Counted from the stretch's first letter, positions 1 through 8,826 are shown. The stretch is DNA of 64,000 nt from Methylobacterium planeticum (GCF_008806345.1 NZ_VZZJ01000002.1:186001-250000); one strand, 5' to 3'. Notes: generated by a model from the letters alone, not told the origin. A program made the numbers and translations.

Positions 1-203
1 AGACCCCGCCGCGCCTCCTCCGGGCGGCGCCCCGGCCCCTCGGCTGCCTGCCCCGCCGGGTGCCGGTGCCGACGAACGCCCCCGACGATCCGAGCTATGT
101 CGGCTCGAATTACGGCCTGTCGAAGCCGAGCTATTACGGCCTGACGCCGCCGCCCGGCATCGACGATCCCTACGGGCGCCCGCTCCGGCCCTATTGCGGC
201 TAG
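1..203 (+). CDS. C-terminal part of a small Tyr/Gly/Pro-rich protein (partial)
   Basis: The frame is open from the window edge to a TAG stop at 201-203. The visible 66 or so residues are rich in Pro, Arg, Gly and Tyr and end in a tail with repeated S-Y-x-G / S-Y-Y-G units and a final P-Y-C-G. Small secreted proteins of this composition are common in Methylobacterium, but the N-terminus and any signal peptide lie outside the window. I do not recognise a family and assign no function. It is 47 bp upstream of panC on the same strand, with no terminator seen between them. Confidence 0.5.
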   Translation, partial: TPPRLLRAAPRPLGCLPRRVPVPTNAPDDPSYVGSNYGLSKPSYYGLTPPPGIDDPYGRPLRPYCG

Positions 204-250
204 CCACCGGGCGGACTTAAAGCTCCGGGCCGCACCCAAGGAGCCCGCCC

Positions 251-1123
251 GTGCGCCCGACCGAAGCCCTCTCCGGACATCCCCTCCCCGCCCGCATCAC
301 CGATCCCGCGGCCCTGCGCGCCACGGTCGAGGCCTGGCGGCGCGCGGGCGAGAGCGTGGTGCTGGTGCCGACCATGGGGGCGCTGCACGCGGGCCACCTC
401 GCCCTCGTGGCGCACGCCAAGGCGATCGGCCGGCGCGCGGTGGTGAGCATCTTCGTGAACCCGACCCAGTTCGGCCCGAACGAGGATTTCGCCCGCTATC
501 CCCGCGACGTCGCGGCCGACCTCGCCGAGCTCGCCGGGCCCGGGGCGGACGCCGCCTGGACGCCCGAGGTCGAGACCATGTACCCGCCGGGCTTCGCCAC
601 CCGCATCGCGGTCGCGGGCCTCAGCGAGGGGCTGTGCGGCAGCGTCCGGCCGGGGCATTTCGCGGGCGTCGCCACGGTGGTGACGAAGCTCCTCAACCAG
701 GTCCGGCCCGACATCGCCCTGTTCGGCGAGAAGGACTTCCAGCAATTGCAGGTGATCCGGCGGGCGGTGCGCGACCTCGACCTCGGCGTCGAGATCCGCG
801 GCGTGCCGACGATCCGGGAGGCGGACGGCCTCGCCCTGTCCTCGCGCAACCGCTACCTCGACGCGGCGGAGCGCGCCGTGGCGCCGCGGCTCCACGCGGT
901 GCTGGCCCGCATCGCCGCCGCCCTGCGGGAGGGGGCCGCCGCCGCGCCGCTCCTCGCCGAGGGGGTCGCCGAGCTGTCGGCCGCGGGATTCGGCCCGGTG
1001 CAGTATCTCGAGGTGCGCGACGCCGAGACCCTGGCGCCCCTGGAGCGCGTCGCCGGCCCGGCCCGGGTGCTCGCCGCCGCCTATCTCGGCCGCACCCGGC
1101 TCATCGACAACGTCGCGGTCTAG
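251..1123 (+). CDS. panC: Pantothenate synthetase
   Basis: PanC joins pantoate and beta-alanine using ATP, the last step of pantothenate (vitamin B5/CoA) synthesis, in the cytoplasm. The 290-residue protein has the family length. The HxGH nucleotide-binding motif is at residues 46-49 (PTMGALHAGH), followed by VNPTQFGPNEDF at 70-81, GEKDFQQ at 159-165 and the KMSKS-equivalent SSRN at 197-200. The start is GTG at 251, supported by AAGGAG at 238-243 with a 7-nt gap. No panB or panD is visible. The stop codon lies inside the first unit of a 25-bp triple repeat shared with the convergent esterase gene. Confidence 0.97.
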   Translation: MRPTEALSGHPLPARITDPAALRATVEAWRRAGESVVLVPTMGALHAGHLALVAHAKAIGRRAVVSIFVNPTQFGPNEDFARYPRDVAADLAELAGPGADAAWTPEVETMYPPGFATRIAVAGLSEGLCGSVRPGHFAGVATVVTKLLNQVRPDIALFGEKDFQQLQVIRRAVRDLDLGVEIRGVPTIREADGLALSSRNRYLDAAERAVAPRLHAVLARIAAALREGAAAAPLLAEGVAELSAAGFGPVQYLEVRDAETLAPLERVAGPARVLAAAYLGRTRLIDNVAV

Positions 1124-1185
1124 GCGACGGGCCTCCGTCGCGGTCTAGGCGACGGACATCCGTCGCGGATTAGGCGACGGGCCTC
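1111..1185. repeat. 25-bp tandem repeat, three copies, across two convergent gene ends
   Basis: Three head-to-tail 25-bp units occupy 1111-1135, 1136-1160 and 1161-1185. Units 1 and 2 differ at two positions in the segment after GGCGACGG, and unit 3 has GATTAG where the others have GTCTAG. The panC stop (TAG, 1121-1123) sits in unit 1 and the esterase stop (TAA on the minus strand, 1170-1172) in unit 3. The CTAG core gives a stop on both strands, so extra copies are harmless to both genes. Confidence 0.9.
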
Positions 1186-2519
1186 CGCCCGGCCCCGAGC
1201 CGGTGCCCGGCGAAGAAGGCGAGCATCGCCCGGGAGGCGTCCGGGCCGCGCGGGTCGGTGTAGCTGCCGGCCGGGCTGCCGCCGGACCAGGCATGGCCCG
1301 AGCCCCGCACCAGCCAGCTCTCCACCCAGACCTGGCCCCGCGCGTCGGCGTAGCGGGTGCGGGTGAAGGCGTGCCCGTTCGCCTCGCCGGCCTCCTCCCG
1401 GGCCGCCAGGGTGGCGATGCCGGCCTGGGCCAGCACCTGGTCGCCGTTGCGCGGGCTCACGGTGCCGTCGCCGTCCCCGTGGAACACGATGGTGGGCAGC
1501 CGCAGGCCCTCGACCGGCGCCCCGAAGCCGTTCGGCTCGGCGAGGCCCGGCGCGCCCATCTGCATCGCCATCATGGCCGAGGACAGGTCGCGGGCGCAGC
1601 CCGCCGCCAGCCCCGAATGCACCCCGACCGCCGCGTAGAGGTCCGGATAGGCGCGCGCGACGTTGGCCGCCGCTGCGGCGCCCGCCGAGAAGCCCGCGAT
1701 GTAGACCCGCGCCGGGTCGATCCCGTGGGCCTCCATCACCGTCCGGGTGATCCCCGCGATGATCGCCGCCTCGCCGGATTCCCGGCCCTGGTCGCGGGGC
1801 TCGAACCAGTTCCAGCATTTCTGGCCGTTCGCCCGCCCACTCTGGGCCGGGTAGGCGACGAACAGCCCCTCGGCCTCCGCGAGGGCGTTCATGTCGGTGC
1901 CGGCCGCGAAATCCTCGGGGGATTGCGAGCAGCCGTGCAGCATCACCACGAGGCTCGGCGCCGCGGCGGGCCGGCTCGGGATGAACAGCTTGTAGTCGCG
2001 CGCCCCTGCGGCGCTCTCGAAGCTCAGCGCCACGAAGGCACCCTCGCCGGATCCGGTCCCGGGGCGCCCGGGCTCCGCCGCGCGGCCGTCGGCGCGATCC
2101 TCCCCGTCCAGCCCCCGCGGCATCGGCACGACGCCGCGCACCCATTCGCCCACGACGCCGTCGAGGGTCTCGCGCAGCCGCTCCGGCAGGCGCGGCGGGA
2201 GCGGGCCGGCATGGTTCGGACCGGCATGGTTCGGGTGGCTCTCCGCCTGCGCGGCCGGCGGCGGGTTCGACGGCCGGGCGGCAGCGTCGGCGGGCGGCTG
2301 CCGGGTCGAGGATTCGGGAGCCGGGGATTCGGGGGTCGATGATTCCAGGGCGGGCGAGGTCCGGGCCGGCGTCACCTGCGGATGCGTCTCCGGGGCCGGC
2401 TCCTGGAAGCTGCGCTGGATCAGGGCCGTCGCCTCCTGCAGGCGCCCGACCCCCGTCAGCCGCGTGGCCTCGATCATGTCGGCGAGGTGCTGGGTGCTCC
2501 GGAGGAAATGATCGGTCAT
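1170..2519 (-). CDS. PHB depolymerase-family esterase (LpqC-like alpha/beta hydrolase)
   Basis: This 449-residue protein belongs to the esterase_phb group, serine hydrolases acting on short polyhydroxyalkanoates or other esters such as feruloyl or acetyl esters; the actual substrate cannot be read from sequence. The catalytic domain runs from about residue 160. The oxyanion-loop segment LHGCSQSPEDFA is near 194-205, the nucleophile elbow GFSAG is at 276-280 (Ser278) and the likely catalytic His is in SGHAWSGG near the C-terminus. Residues 40-110 are a Pro/Ser/Thr-rich linker with a duplicated PNHAG unit. No signal peptide is evident, which favours intracellular action. It is convergent with panC and shares the 25-bp repeat at its 3' end. 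Confidence 0.88.
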   Translation of the reverse strand: MTDHFLRSTQHLADMIEATRLTGVGRLQEATALIQRSFQEPAPETHPQVTPARTSPALESSTPESPAPESSTRQPPADAAARPSNPPPAAQAESHPNHAGPNHAGPLPPRLPERLRETLDGVVGEWVRGVVPMPRGLDGEDRADGRAAEPGRPGTGSGEGAFVALSFESAAGARDYKLFIPSRPAAAPSLVVMLHGCSQSPEDFAAGTDMNALAEAEGLFVAYPAQSGRANGQKCWNWFEPRDQGRESGEAAIIAGITRTVMEAHGIDPARVYIAGFSAGAAAAANVARAYPDLYAAVGVHSGLAAGCARDLSSAMMAMQMGAPGLAEPNGFGAPVEGLRLPTIVFHGDGDGTVSPRNGDQVLAQAGIATLAAREEAGEANGHAFTRTRYADARGQVWVESWLVRGSGHAWSGGSPAGSYTDPRGPDASRAMLAFFAGHRLGAGRRPVA

Positions 2520-3212
2520 GGGGTCGCTTTCATCGGGTCGGGGCGCGCGGCGCGGCTGCGCGGCGCGTCGGGGGACGGACGCATGTCAGCGAAGGCGGCC
2601 GGCGAGCGCCGCCCTGACCTCGGGACCGGCCTGAAGGCCGCCCGGTACTTCCACGGAGGCGATGGTCTCGCGGGCGGGTTCGGGCGTGAGGCCGAACCCG
2701 AGGCGCGCGAGGCCGAGGACACGGATGTCGGGTCGGCGGTCCGCCGCGCGAACCGCTTCGAGGTCGGCGCGGCCGGGTTCGACGCGCCTGCGTGCCACCG
2801 GCCGGTGGGCCGGGCCGGTGCGCCGCGCGATCGGGTTGCGGGTGACCCCTTCGGACAGGAGGAGGTCGGCGTGACCGGGACCGACGGAGCCGAGAGGGGT
2901 CGCCTCGCTGTCGCCGATCCTCGCGGCGTTCCTCTGCCGCGGCGTCACGTGAAGCATGTCACCATCCCGTCACCCTCCGCCCGGGTGGTATATTGTCGGT
3001 TCATTGTGCGACGCAATAGGAATGTGTTGCGATGCGGGAGTGACCTGCGCGCGGAGCGGGGGTTCAGAAGGCGTCAGCGGATCACGGCGGCGGGTTCACA
3101 ACTCCGTGAACACCGGGATGAATCCTGGCAAGGCGCGCGGTGCCGTCCATGCGGGCGCCGCGCACTCCACCCCTCGCGGCGCGCCGATCGGTGGAAGGAA
3201 CGTGATTCCCCC
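2520..3212. other. 693-bp gap between esterase and dnaQ, mostly unassigned
   Basis: The gap separates two leftward genes. It holds one weak leftward ORF (2586-2957, listed separately), an A+T-richer stretch around 2980-3040 that could contain the esterase promoter, and CACGTG at 2946-2951 embedded in a sequence matching parS at 12 of 16 positions. I see no RNA gene or clear terminator. Confidence 0.5.
2586..2957 (-). CDS. Possible hypothetical protein, 123 residues
   Basis: An open leftward frame of 123 residues rich in Arg and Ala. GC by codon position is roughly 82/60/87%, weaker at position 3 than neighbouring genes, and the opposite strand in the same triplet phase looks nearly as good. 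The last 40 residues (region around PARETIASVEVPGG) read most like a folded protein. There is no recognisable domain and no clear Shine-Dalgarno sequence. It could be a decayed gene or a chance ORF. Confidence 0.25.
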   Translation of the reverse strand: MLHVTPRQRNAARIGDSEATPLGSVGPGHADLLLSEGVTRNPIARRTGPAHRPVARRRVEPGRADLEAVRAADRRPDIRVLGLARLGFGLTPEPARETIASVEVPGGLQAGPEVRAALAGRLR

Positions 3213-3941
3213 TCAGGCGCCGCCGTCCTCGCCGAGATAGGTGCGCCAGATCGCGTTCGGCCCGAGCGTCGCCAGGAAGGCCTCGTGGCGCTCCCGCTCG
3301 GCGGGGGTCAGGCGGGGGCGGACGATGCGCGGTCCGGGCGCGGGCGCGCCGTCCGCGCCCGGAACCGGCACCGGCCCGGCGGGGGCGGCCTCGGCGGGGG
3401 CGAGGCCGAGGCTCGTCTGCTTGCCGCCGAGCAGCTCCATGTAGACTTCGGCGAGGATCTGCGCGTCGAGGAGCGCCCCGTGCTTGGTGCGGCGCGTGGT
3501 GTCGATGCCGTAGCGCGAGCACAGGGCGTCGAGGTTGTTGGCCGCGCCCGGGTGCTTGCGCCGGGCCATCAGCAGGGTGTCGACCACCGCCTCGAGGTCG
3601 ATCGCCGGCGGGGCGGCCGCCCCGAGCCGGGCGAATTCCATGTTGAGGAAGCCGACGTCGAAGGGCGCGTTGTGGATCACGAGCCGCGAGTCGGCGCAGA
3701 AATCCCGGAACGCGTCGACCACGTCGGCGAAGACCGGCCTGTCCGACAGGAACGCGTCCGACAGGCCGTGGACCCCGAACGCCCCCTCGGAGACCGGCCG
3801 CTGCGGGTTGACGTAGCAGTGGAAGGTCTTGCCGGTCTGGATGTGGTTCAGGAGCTCGACGCAGCCGATCTCGATCAGGCGGTCCCCGCCCTTGGCATCG
3901 GTGCCGGTGGTCTCGGTATCGAGGACGATCTCGCGCAGCAT
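3213..3941 (-). CDS. dnaQ: DNA polymerase III epsilon subunit (3'-5' proofreading exonuclease)
   Basis: DnaQ is the proofreading subunit of the replicative polymerase. The 242-residue protein begins with the Exo I motif VLDTETTG (Asp and Glu metal ligands), has the Exo II region with IHNAPFDVGFLN around residues 90-105 and the Exo III region with KHGALLDAQILAEVY around 150-165. A Pro/Ala-rich linker and a C-terminal segment for binding the alpha subunit follow. I chose ATG at 3939-3941 because it gives the standard MxREIVLDTETTG start; a GTG at 3966-3968 would add nine residues. A CtrA-like motif lies 43 bp upstream. Confidence 0.95.
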   Translation of the reverse strand: MLREIVLDTETTGTDAKGGDRLIEIGCVELLNHIQTGKTFHCYVNPQRPVSEGAFGVHGLSDAFLSDRPVFADVVDAFRDFCADSRLVIHNAPFDVGFLNMEFARLGAAAPPAIDLEAVVDTLLMARRKHPGAANNLDALCSRYGIDTTRRTKHGALLDAQILAEVYMELLGGKQTSLGLAPAEAAPAGPVPVPGADGAPAPGPRIVRPRLTPAERERHEAFLATLGPNAIWRTYLGEDGGA

Positions 3942-3983
3942 GTCGGGTCCGTGACGGCAGGGGCTCACCAGAGCGCCATCGGC

Positions 3984-3999
3984 CTAAGCGACCGTTAAC
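3984..3999. promoter_or_regulatory. CtrA-like motif upstream of dnaQ
   Basis: The sequence CTAA-N7-TTAAC matches the CtrA consensus TTAA-N7-TTAAC with one mismatch. It is 43 bp upstream of the dnaQ start and overlaps the stop codon of the hicB-like gene. One such half-degenerate site can occur by chance. Confidence 0.35.
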
Positions 4000-4237
4000 C
4001 GGCTGCGCGCGCGCGCCACGACGGCGGGTCGGGGAGGGAGTGACCGAGTTCCTCCGCCATCTCGATCCAGGAGTCGATGGCATCCAGCACGTTGTGCAGC
4101 GCTTCCTCGGGAGTCTCGCCGTCCGACATGCAGCCCGGCAGATCCGGGACGGTCGCGGCGAAGCCGCCGCCCTCCTCGGGGCCGAGCGGCGTGATCACGA
4201 TCGGGTCGGCGCGCATCGCGGCCGGCCGCTTCGACAT
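3995..4237 (-). CDS. HicB-like protein, solitary
   Basis: An 80-residue protein of the HicB/UPF0150 fold. The partial RNase H-like core is visible as GGGFAATVPDLPGCMSDGET, followed by EEALHNVLDAIDSWIEMAEELG. HicB proteins are usually antitoxins for the small HicA mRNA interferase. No hicA is present on either side (coaE precedes and dnaQ follows) and there is no C-terminal DNA-binding domain. A stand-alone role is therefore more likely than a toxin-antitoxin pair. I chose ATG at 4235-4237 because GGGGAGGGG lies 9 nt upstream; an upstream start would overlap coaE. The stop overlaps a CtrA-like motif. Confidence 0.8.
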   Translation of the reverse strand: MSKRPAAMRADPIVITPLGPEEGGGFAATVPDLPGCMSDGETPEEALHNVLDAIDSWIEMAEELGHSLPDPPSWRARAAG

Positions 4238-4290
4238 GCGAATCGACCCCTCCCCACCGGTCTCGACCTTTGGGCCGGCCCGGGCGCGGG

Positions 4291-4950
4291 TCAATCGGAT
4301 GCCGGGGCCCGCGCCCGCAGAGCCGCGATGATCCGCGCCACCTCGGCCTCCGCATGGGCGAAGCCCCGGCTCGTGTCGATCACGAAATCCGCCCGCGCGC
4401 GCTTCTCGGCATCGGGCATCTGCTTGGCCCGGATCGCCGCGAAGGCGGCCTCGGTCATGCCGGGGCGGGCGAGGACCCGGGCGCGCTGGACCTCGGCCGG
4501 GGCGGTGACGACGAGGACGGCGTCGCAGCGCGCCTCGCCGCCGGTCTCGTAGAGGAGCGGGATGTCGAGGAGGACGAGGGGCGCCCCGGCCTGCCGCCGC
4601 AGGAAGGCGCGGGCGGCCTCCTGCACGAGGGGGTGGACCAGGGCCTCGAGCCGCGCGAGGCGCTCGGGTTGGCCGAGCACCGCCGCGCGCAGGGCGGTGC
4701 GGTCGACGGAGCCGTCCGGCGCCAGGGTTCCGGGGAAGGCCCGCCCGATGGCGGTCGCCGCCTCGCCCCCCGGCCCGTAGAGGGCGTGGACCGCCGCATC
4801 CGCATCGTGGACCGGCACGCCGCGGTCGGCGAACATCCGGGCGGTCGCCGACTTGCCCATCCCGATCGAGCCGGTGAGCCCGAGGACGACGGGGCGTCCA
4901 CCCCTGTCGGATCCACCCCTGTCGGATCCACGCGTGCCGGGTCCGCTCAT
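4291..4950 (-). CDS. coaE: Dephospho-CoA kinase
   Basis: CoaE phosphorylates the ribose 3'-OH of dephospho-CoA, the last step of CoA synthesis. The 219-residue protein has the P-loop [11 protein letters not shown] at residues 24-34, the [10 protein letters not shown] segment that follows it, LLDIPLLYE in the middle and the lid/adenine region R-x-x-x-Q-M-P. The N-terminus carries an in-frame 15-bp duplication giving GSDRG twice (residues 8-17), so it is about 18 residues longer than usual. ATG overlaps the aroE stop (ATGA), so the two genes are probably translationally coupled. Confidence 0.94.
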   Translation of the reverse strand: MSGPGTRGSDRGGSDRGGRPVVLGLTGSIGMGKSATARMFADRGVPVHDADAAVHALYGPGGEAATAIGRAFPGTLAPDGSVDRTALRAAVLGQPERLARLEALVHPLVQEAARAFLRRQAGAPLVLLDIPLLYETGGEARCDAVLVVTAPAEVQRARVLARPGMTEAAFAAIRAKQMPDAEKRARADFVIDTSRGFAHAEAEVARIIAALRARAPASD

Positions 4951-5795
4951 CGGGGCGCGAGGTCCGCGACGATGCGGGCGCGCAGAGCCTCGGTGACCTC
5001 CGGCCGGGTGCCGAACCAGGCGGCGAAGCCCGGCACCGCCTGGTGCAGCAGCATGCCGAGCCCGTCGACCGCCGCGAGGCCGCGGGCGCGGGCGGCTCCG
5101 AGGAGGGGCGTCTCCAGCGGCACGTAGACGATGTCGGCGACCGCCGCCCGCGCCGGGAGCGCCCCGAGGTCGAGGTCGAGGGCGGGCTGGCCCGCCATGC
5201 CGAGGGAGGTGGTGTTCACGAGGAGCCCGGTTTCGGGCAGGATGCGGGGCAGCTCGGCCCAGTCGACCGCCCGGGCCCGGGCCGGCTCGAGGGCCACCAG
5301 GGCCTCCGCCCGGGCCCGGGTGCGGTTGGCGACGCGGATGCGCGACAGGCCCCGCTCCGCGAGCCCGACCACGATGGCGCGCGCCGCCCCGCCGGCCCCG
5401 AGGACCAGGGCGGTGCCCCCCGTCGCCTCCGGCCAATCGGCCCCGAGGCTCTGGTCGAGATGGGCGATGAATCCCGGCGCGTCGGTGTTGTCCCCGAGGA
5501 TCCGGCCGTCGGCCCCGACGACCAGCGTGTTCACGGCGCCGATCTTCTCCGCCCGCGGGGTCCGGGCATCCGCGAGGCGGAAGGCCGCCTCCTTGTGCGG
5601 GATGGTGACGTTGCCCCCCGCGAAGCCCGCCGCCGCGAGGCCGCGCACGAAGCCCCCGAAGGCCTCCGGCGCCACGTCGATGCGCTCGTAGGTGCCGGCG
5701 ATCCCGTGCTCGGCGAGCCAGTGCCCGTGGATCAGCGGCGAGCGGGAATGGGCGATCGGGTGGCCGACCACGAAGGCTCTGGTCACGGGCCGCAT
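4947..5795 (-). CDS. aroE: Shikimate dehydrogenase (NADP+)
   Basis: AroE reduces 3-dehydroshikimate to shikimate in aromatic amino acid synthesis. The 282 residues match the family. The substrate site HSRSP is at residues 16-20 and NVTIPHK with the catalytic Lys near 66-72. GDNTDAPGF (catalytic Asp) is near 105, the Rossmann glycine motif GAGGAARA near 132-139 and NRT (NADP 2'-phosphate recognition) near 155. I chose ATG at 5793-5795; a GTG at 5838-5840 overlapping the stop of the CDF gene (GTGA) would add 15 residues and is a real alternative. Translation runs on into coaE through an ATGA overlap. Confidence 0.95.
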   Translation of the reverse strand: MRPVTRAFVVGHPIAHSRSPLIHGHWLAEHGIAGTYERIDVAPEAFGGFVRGLAAAGFAGGNVTIPHKEAAFRLADARTPRAEKIGAVNTLVVGADGRILGDNTDAPGFIAHLDQSLGADWPEATGGTALVLGAGGAARAIVVGLAERGLSRIRVANRTRARAEALVALEPARARAVDWAELPRILPETGLLVNTTSLGMAGQPALDLDLGALPARAAVADIVYVPLETPLLGAARARGLAAVDGLGMLLHQAVPGFAAWFGTRPEVTEALRARIVADLAPR

Positions 5796-5836
5796 CCACG
5801 TCTCGCCGTCCTCTCCCGCGAGGCCCGCCCCCGCGC

Positions 5837-6871
5837 TCACGCCGCGCACCCTTCCGCGCACCCTTGCGCGACGAGGCAGGGCGGGCCGCCCGCCTCCTCG
5901 ATCTGCAGCGTCGCGTGGGCGATGCCGAAGCGGCTGCGCAGCTCCAGGGCCGCGTCGATCAGGAACTGGTTGCCCGGATGGCCCTGCTCCATCACCAGAT
6001 GGGCGGTCAAGGCGATCTCGGTGGTGCTCATCGGCCAGATGTGGAGGTCGTGCAGGTCGGACACGCCCGGCCGCGCGCGCAGGCAGGCCCGCACCCGCTC
6101 GGGCTCGATGCCGGGGGGCACGCCCGCGAGCGCCATCGCGACGCTGTCGCGCAGGAGGCCCCAGGTGGCCCAGACGATCAGCCCCGCGATGACGAGGCTG
6201 ACGGCGGGATCGATCCAGTCGAGCCCGGTCGCCCAGATGACGAGGCCCGCCAGCACGACGCCGGCCGAGACCGCGGCGTCGGCCGCCATGTGCAGGAAGG
6301 CGCCCCGGATGTTGATGTCGCCCTTGGCGCCGGAGGCGAAGAGCCAGGCGGTGAGGCCGTTGACCAGGATGCCGATGGCGGCGACCACCATCACGGTCCC
6401 GCCCGCGACGGGCTCGGGGTGGATCAGCCGGGCGGTGGCCTCCCACAGGATCGCCCCCGTGGCGATGAGCAGGAACACGGCGTTGAACAGGGCCGCCAGG
6501 ATCGAGGAGCCGCGCAACCCGTAGGTGAAGCGCGCGGAGGCGCCGCGCTTCACCAGGACCGAGGCGATCCAGGCGACCAGGAGGCCGAGCACGTCCGACA
6601 GGTTGTGGCCGGCATCCGCCACCAGGGACATCGCGTTGCTGGCGAAGCCGTAGGCCGCCTCGACCACCACGAAGGCGGTGTTGAGCCCGATGCCGATCGC
6701 GAAGGCCCGGCCGAAGCTCGCCGGGGCGTGGACATGGCCGCCGGGCCCGTGCGCGTGACCGTGATGGTGGTCGTCATGATCGTGATCATGGCCGTGGCCG
6801 CCGCCCGGGTGGCCGGCCCCCGCCGGAGTGCCCGGGGCGTGGTCGCGATGCTCGTGTGCGTGGCCGGTCAC
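5837..6871 (-). CDS. Cation diffusion facilitator (CDF), ZitB/CzcD-like Zn2+/Co2+ exporter
   Basis: This 344-residue inner-membrane antiporter probably exports Zn2+ (possibly Co2+ or Cd2+) in exchange for protons. The first 45 residues are packed with His, Asp and Gly ([17 protein letters not shown]), a typical metal-binding tail. Six transmembrane segments follow. Intramembrane metal ligands are in ADAGHNLSD and HMAADA. The C-terminal cytoplasmic domain has [19 protein letters not shown]. It ends in a Cys-containing tail ([13 protein letters not shown]). The start is GTG at 6869-6871 with AGGAAGG about 9 nt upstream. Its stop abuts aroE; a functional link between them is not evident. Confidence 0.93.
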   Translation of the reverse strand: MTGHAHEHRDHAPGTPAGAGHPGGGHGHDHDHDDHHHGHAHGPGGHVHAPASFGRAFAIGIGLNTAFVVVEAAYGFASNAMSLVADAGHNLSDVLGLLVAWIASVLVKRGASARFTYGLRGSSILAALFNAVFLLIATGAILWEATARLIHPEPVAGGTVMVVAAIGILVNGLTAWLFASGAKGDINIRGAFLHMAADAAVSAGVVLAGLVIWATGLDWIDPAVSLVIAGLIVWATWGLLRDSVAMALAGVPPGIEPERVRACLRARPGVSDLHDLHIWPMSTTEIALTAHLVMEQGHPGNQFLIDAALELRSRFGIAHATLQIEEAGGPPCLVAQGCAEGCAA

Positions 6872-6926
6872 GTCCCGCCGCCTTCCTGTTCGGATCGATC
6901 GTCTTCGGGGCCGGTGATCGGGGCCC

Positions 6927-7544
6927 TCAGAATGCGAGGAGGCCCCGCGCCCGCAGCCGCGCCAGGAGCGGCAGCAGCGGCAGGCCGAGGATCGTCGCAT
7001 GGTCGCCCACGACCTCGGCGAAGAGATGGATGCCGAGGCCTTCGAGCTGGTAGGCGCCGACGCTGCCCGTGACGCGGGCCTCGCCGGCGCGTTCCACATA
7101 AGCCGCGATCTGGCCCGCATCGAGGGGGCGCAGCGTCAGCCGCGCGCTCTCGACGAAGCTTTCGGCGACGCGGCCCCCCTCGGCGATCGCCACCGCCGCG
7201 TGGAGCGCGTGCGTGCGCCCGGCGAGCCGCGCCAGGTGCTCGCGGGCCTGCGCCGCGTCGGCGGGCTTGTGGAAGACCGTGCCGGCGCATTCGAGCACCT
7301 GGTCGGCCCCGATCACGATCCGGCCCGGATGCCGGGCGGCGACGCTCGCGGCCTTGGCCTCGGCGAGGCGCCGGGCGAGCTCGGGGGGCGCGAGGCCGGC
7401 GCAGGCCGCCTCGACGGCGCGCTCGTCGACCTCGGGCGAAGCGGTCTCGACCGGGATCGCCGCGCCGGCGAGCAGCGCGCGCCGGGTCGGGCTCGTCGAG
7501 GCGAGGAGCAGCGGCGCCGCGCCGGTCCAGGCGGACGGGGTCAT
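6927..7544 (-). CDS. maf: Maf-family nucleoside triphosphate pyrophosphatase
   Basis: Maf proteins hydrolyse non-canonical or modified nucleoside triphosphates to monophosphates (house-cleaning) and affect septation when overproduced. The body is about 205 residues. The N-terminal LLLASTSPTRRALL is the phosphate-binding loop. VDERAVE and GADQVL supply acidic residues and KPADAAQAREHL is the conserved middle helix. ATG at 7542-7544 is my choice; ATG at 7578-7580 would add 12 Thr/Pro-rich residues. Neither has a strong Shine-Dalgarno. Upstream is a short tandem repeat (7596-7647). Confidence 0.88.
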   Translation of the reverse strand: MTPSAWTGAAPLLLASTSPTRRALLAGAAIPVETASPEVDERAVEAACAGLAPPELARRLAEAKAASVAARHPGRIVIGADQVLECAGTVFHKPADAAQAREHLARLAGRTHALHAAVAIAEGGRVAESFVESARLTLRPLDAGQIAAYVERAGEARVTGSVGAYQLEGLGIHLFAEVVGDHATILGLPLLPLLARLRARGLLAF

Positions 7545-7595
7545 CGGGGCCGGCTCGGTCGGGGTCTCGGGGCGCTGCATCGTCCCAGTGTCACC

Positions 7596-7647
7596 GATCG
7601 GGGCCGGGCCGCAAGATCGGGGCCGCAAGATCGGGGCCGGGCCGCAA
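7596..7647. repeat. Short GC-rich tandem repeat upstream of maf
   Basis: Three units starting GATCGGGGCC and ending in GCCGCAA lie head to tail: 19 bp (7596-7614), 14 bp (7615-7628, five bases shorter) and 19 bp (7629-7647). The first and third are identical. They lie in the leader of maf. Confidence 0.85.
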
Positions 7648-7659
7648 GCCGGCCGGGGT

Positions 7660-7764
7660 TCAGTCGGGGCGGGCGCCGGGCCGGTTGCGCTCGGCCTCGA
7701 GGGCCGCCGCCGGGACCGCCCGCGAGAAGGCGGGATCCGCCGCCGAACCGGTGGAATCGCTCAT
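7660..7764 (-). CDS. Small ORF, 34 residues
   Basis: ATG at 7762-7764 to TGA at 7660-7662 encodes 34 residues with the helix-like core PAFSRAVPAAALEAERNR. About 90% of third codon positions are G or C, as in neighbouring genes, and a weak GGAAC lies 6 nt before the ATG. The helix faintly resembles the start of DUF1674 (SDHAF4-like) proteins, but the diagnostic C-terminal GPEPTRYGDWE-type motif is absent, so I give no function. Confidence 0.35.
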   Translation of the reverse strand: MSDSTGSAADPAFSRAVPAAALEAERNRPGARPD

Positions 7765-7900
7765 GATTTGTTCCATGACCCGGCTGCCGTTCCGGCTTCG
7801 GACCGGCGGCGTGGTCCGGCCCGGATGTGGCCGCGGCATGACTGGTTTTCGCTCAAGACTGCGCCGGCAGAAGCCGCGGTGAGCCCGCGCGCATCGGTCC

Positions 7901-8731
7901 TCAGACGGCGATGAACTTGAGCCGGTGCTCCCGATACAGGTCGAGGATCGCGGCCGCGGTCTCCTCGATCGAGCGCCGGGTGACGTCGATCGTCGGCCAG
8001 CGGTGCTTGGCGCAGAGCCGGCGCGAGGCCGCGACCTCGTCCGCCACCGCGTCCCGGTCGACGTAGAGGGAGGAGTCGTCGGCGTTCAGGCTGAGCAGCC
8101 GGTTCTGACGGATTTGCACGATCCGCTCGGGGCTTGCGAGCAACCCGACCACCAGCGGGCGCCGCACCGTCTCGAGCGCGACCGGCAGCGGCATCGCGGG
8201 GACGAGGGGGATGTTGGTGGTCTTAAGACCGCGGTTGGCGAGGTAGATCGAGGTCGGCGTCTTCGAGGTCCGGCTCACGCCGACGAGGATCACGTCGGCC
8301 TCCTCGAGGTCGTCGGGCAGGTTTCCGTCGTCGTGCGCCAGGGTGAAGTTCATGGCGTCGATGCGCTTGAAATACTCGGCGTTCAGCATGTGCTGCGCCC
8401 CCGGCCGGGCCGTGGTCTGGGCGCCGAGATAGGATTGCAGCAGGGCGTGGACCGGCTGCAGCACCGAGAGGCAGGGCGAGCCGGTCTCCCGGCAGGCGGC
8501 TTCGAGGCGCTCCACGAGATCGTGACCCACGAGGGTGTAGAGCACGAGGCCCGGCGCGGCCTCGATCTCGGAGATCACCCGCTCCAGCTGCGGCCCCGAG
8601 CGCACCAGCGGGTAGACGTGCTCGATCGCCGAGACGCCCTCGTACTGGGCGGCGGCCGCGCGCCCGACATTGATCAGCGTCTCGCCCGTGGAATCCGAGA
8701 CGAGGTGGAGATGGAAGTAGCTGCGGCTCAT
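7901..8731 (-). CDS. Pyruvate,phosphate dikinase regulatory protein (PPSR/PDRP, DUF299; RP001 homologue)
   Basis: Members of this family are bifunctional kinase/pyrophosphorylases. They use ADP to inactivate pyruvate phosphate dikinase or PEP synthetase by phosphorylating a Thr, and reverse this with phosphate. The 276-residue protein has the conserved start [14 protein letters not shown], the P-loop [11 protein letters not shown] in the middle and QIRQNRL towards the C-terminus. Position matters here: the homologue RP001 flanks oriC opposite hemE in Rickettsia and Caulobacter, and the same arrangement is seen here. Which of the two target enzymes it controls cannot be decided from the window. 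Confidence 0.93.
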   Translation of the reverse strand: MSRSYFHLHLVSDSTGETLINVGRAAAAQYEGVSAIEHVYPLVRSGPQLERVISEIEAAPGLVLYTLVGHDLVERLEAACRETGSPCLSVLQPVHALLQSYLGAQTTARPGAQHMLNAEYFKRIDAMNFTLAHDDGNLPDDLEEADVILVGVSRTSKTPTSIYLANRGLKTTNIPLVPAMPLPVALETVRRPLVVGLLASPERIVQIRQNRLLSLNADDSSLYVDRDAVADEVAASRRLCAKHRWPTIDVTRRSIEETAAAILDLYREHRLKFIAV

Positions 8732-8826
8732 CCGGTCTCAGTCTCCTCAGGCCGCGCCGGCGAGGCAGGGCCGGCGAGGCAGGAATCGCGCCTTGTCCAC
8801 CGCGCGCCGTCAGGGGAGTCGATGAG

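Noticed and set aside
2941..2956. A third parS site (CACGTG core)
   Set aside because: It matches only 12 of 16 positions and loses one arm of the TTTCACGTGAAA core, so it is weak without ParB data.
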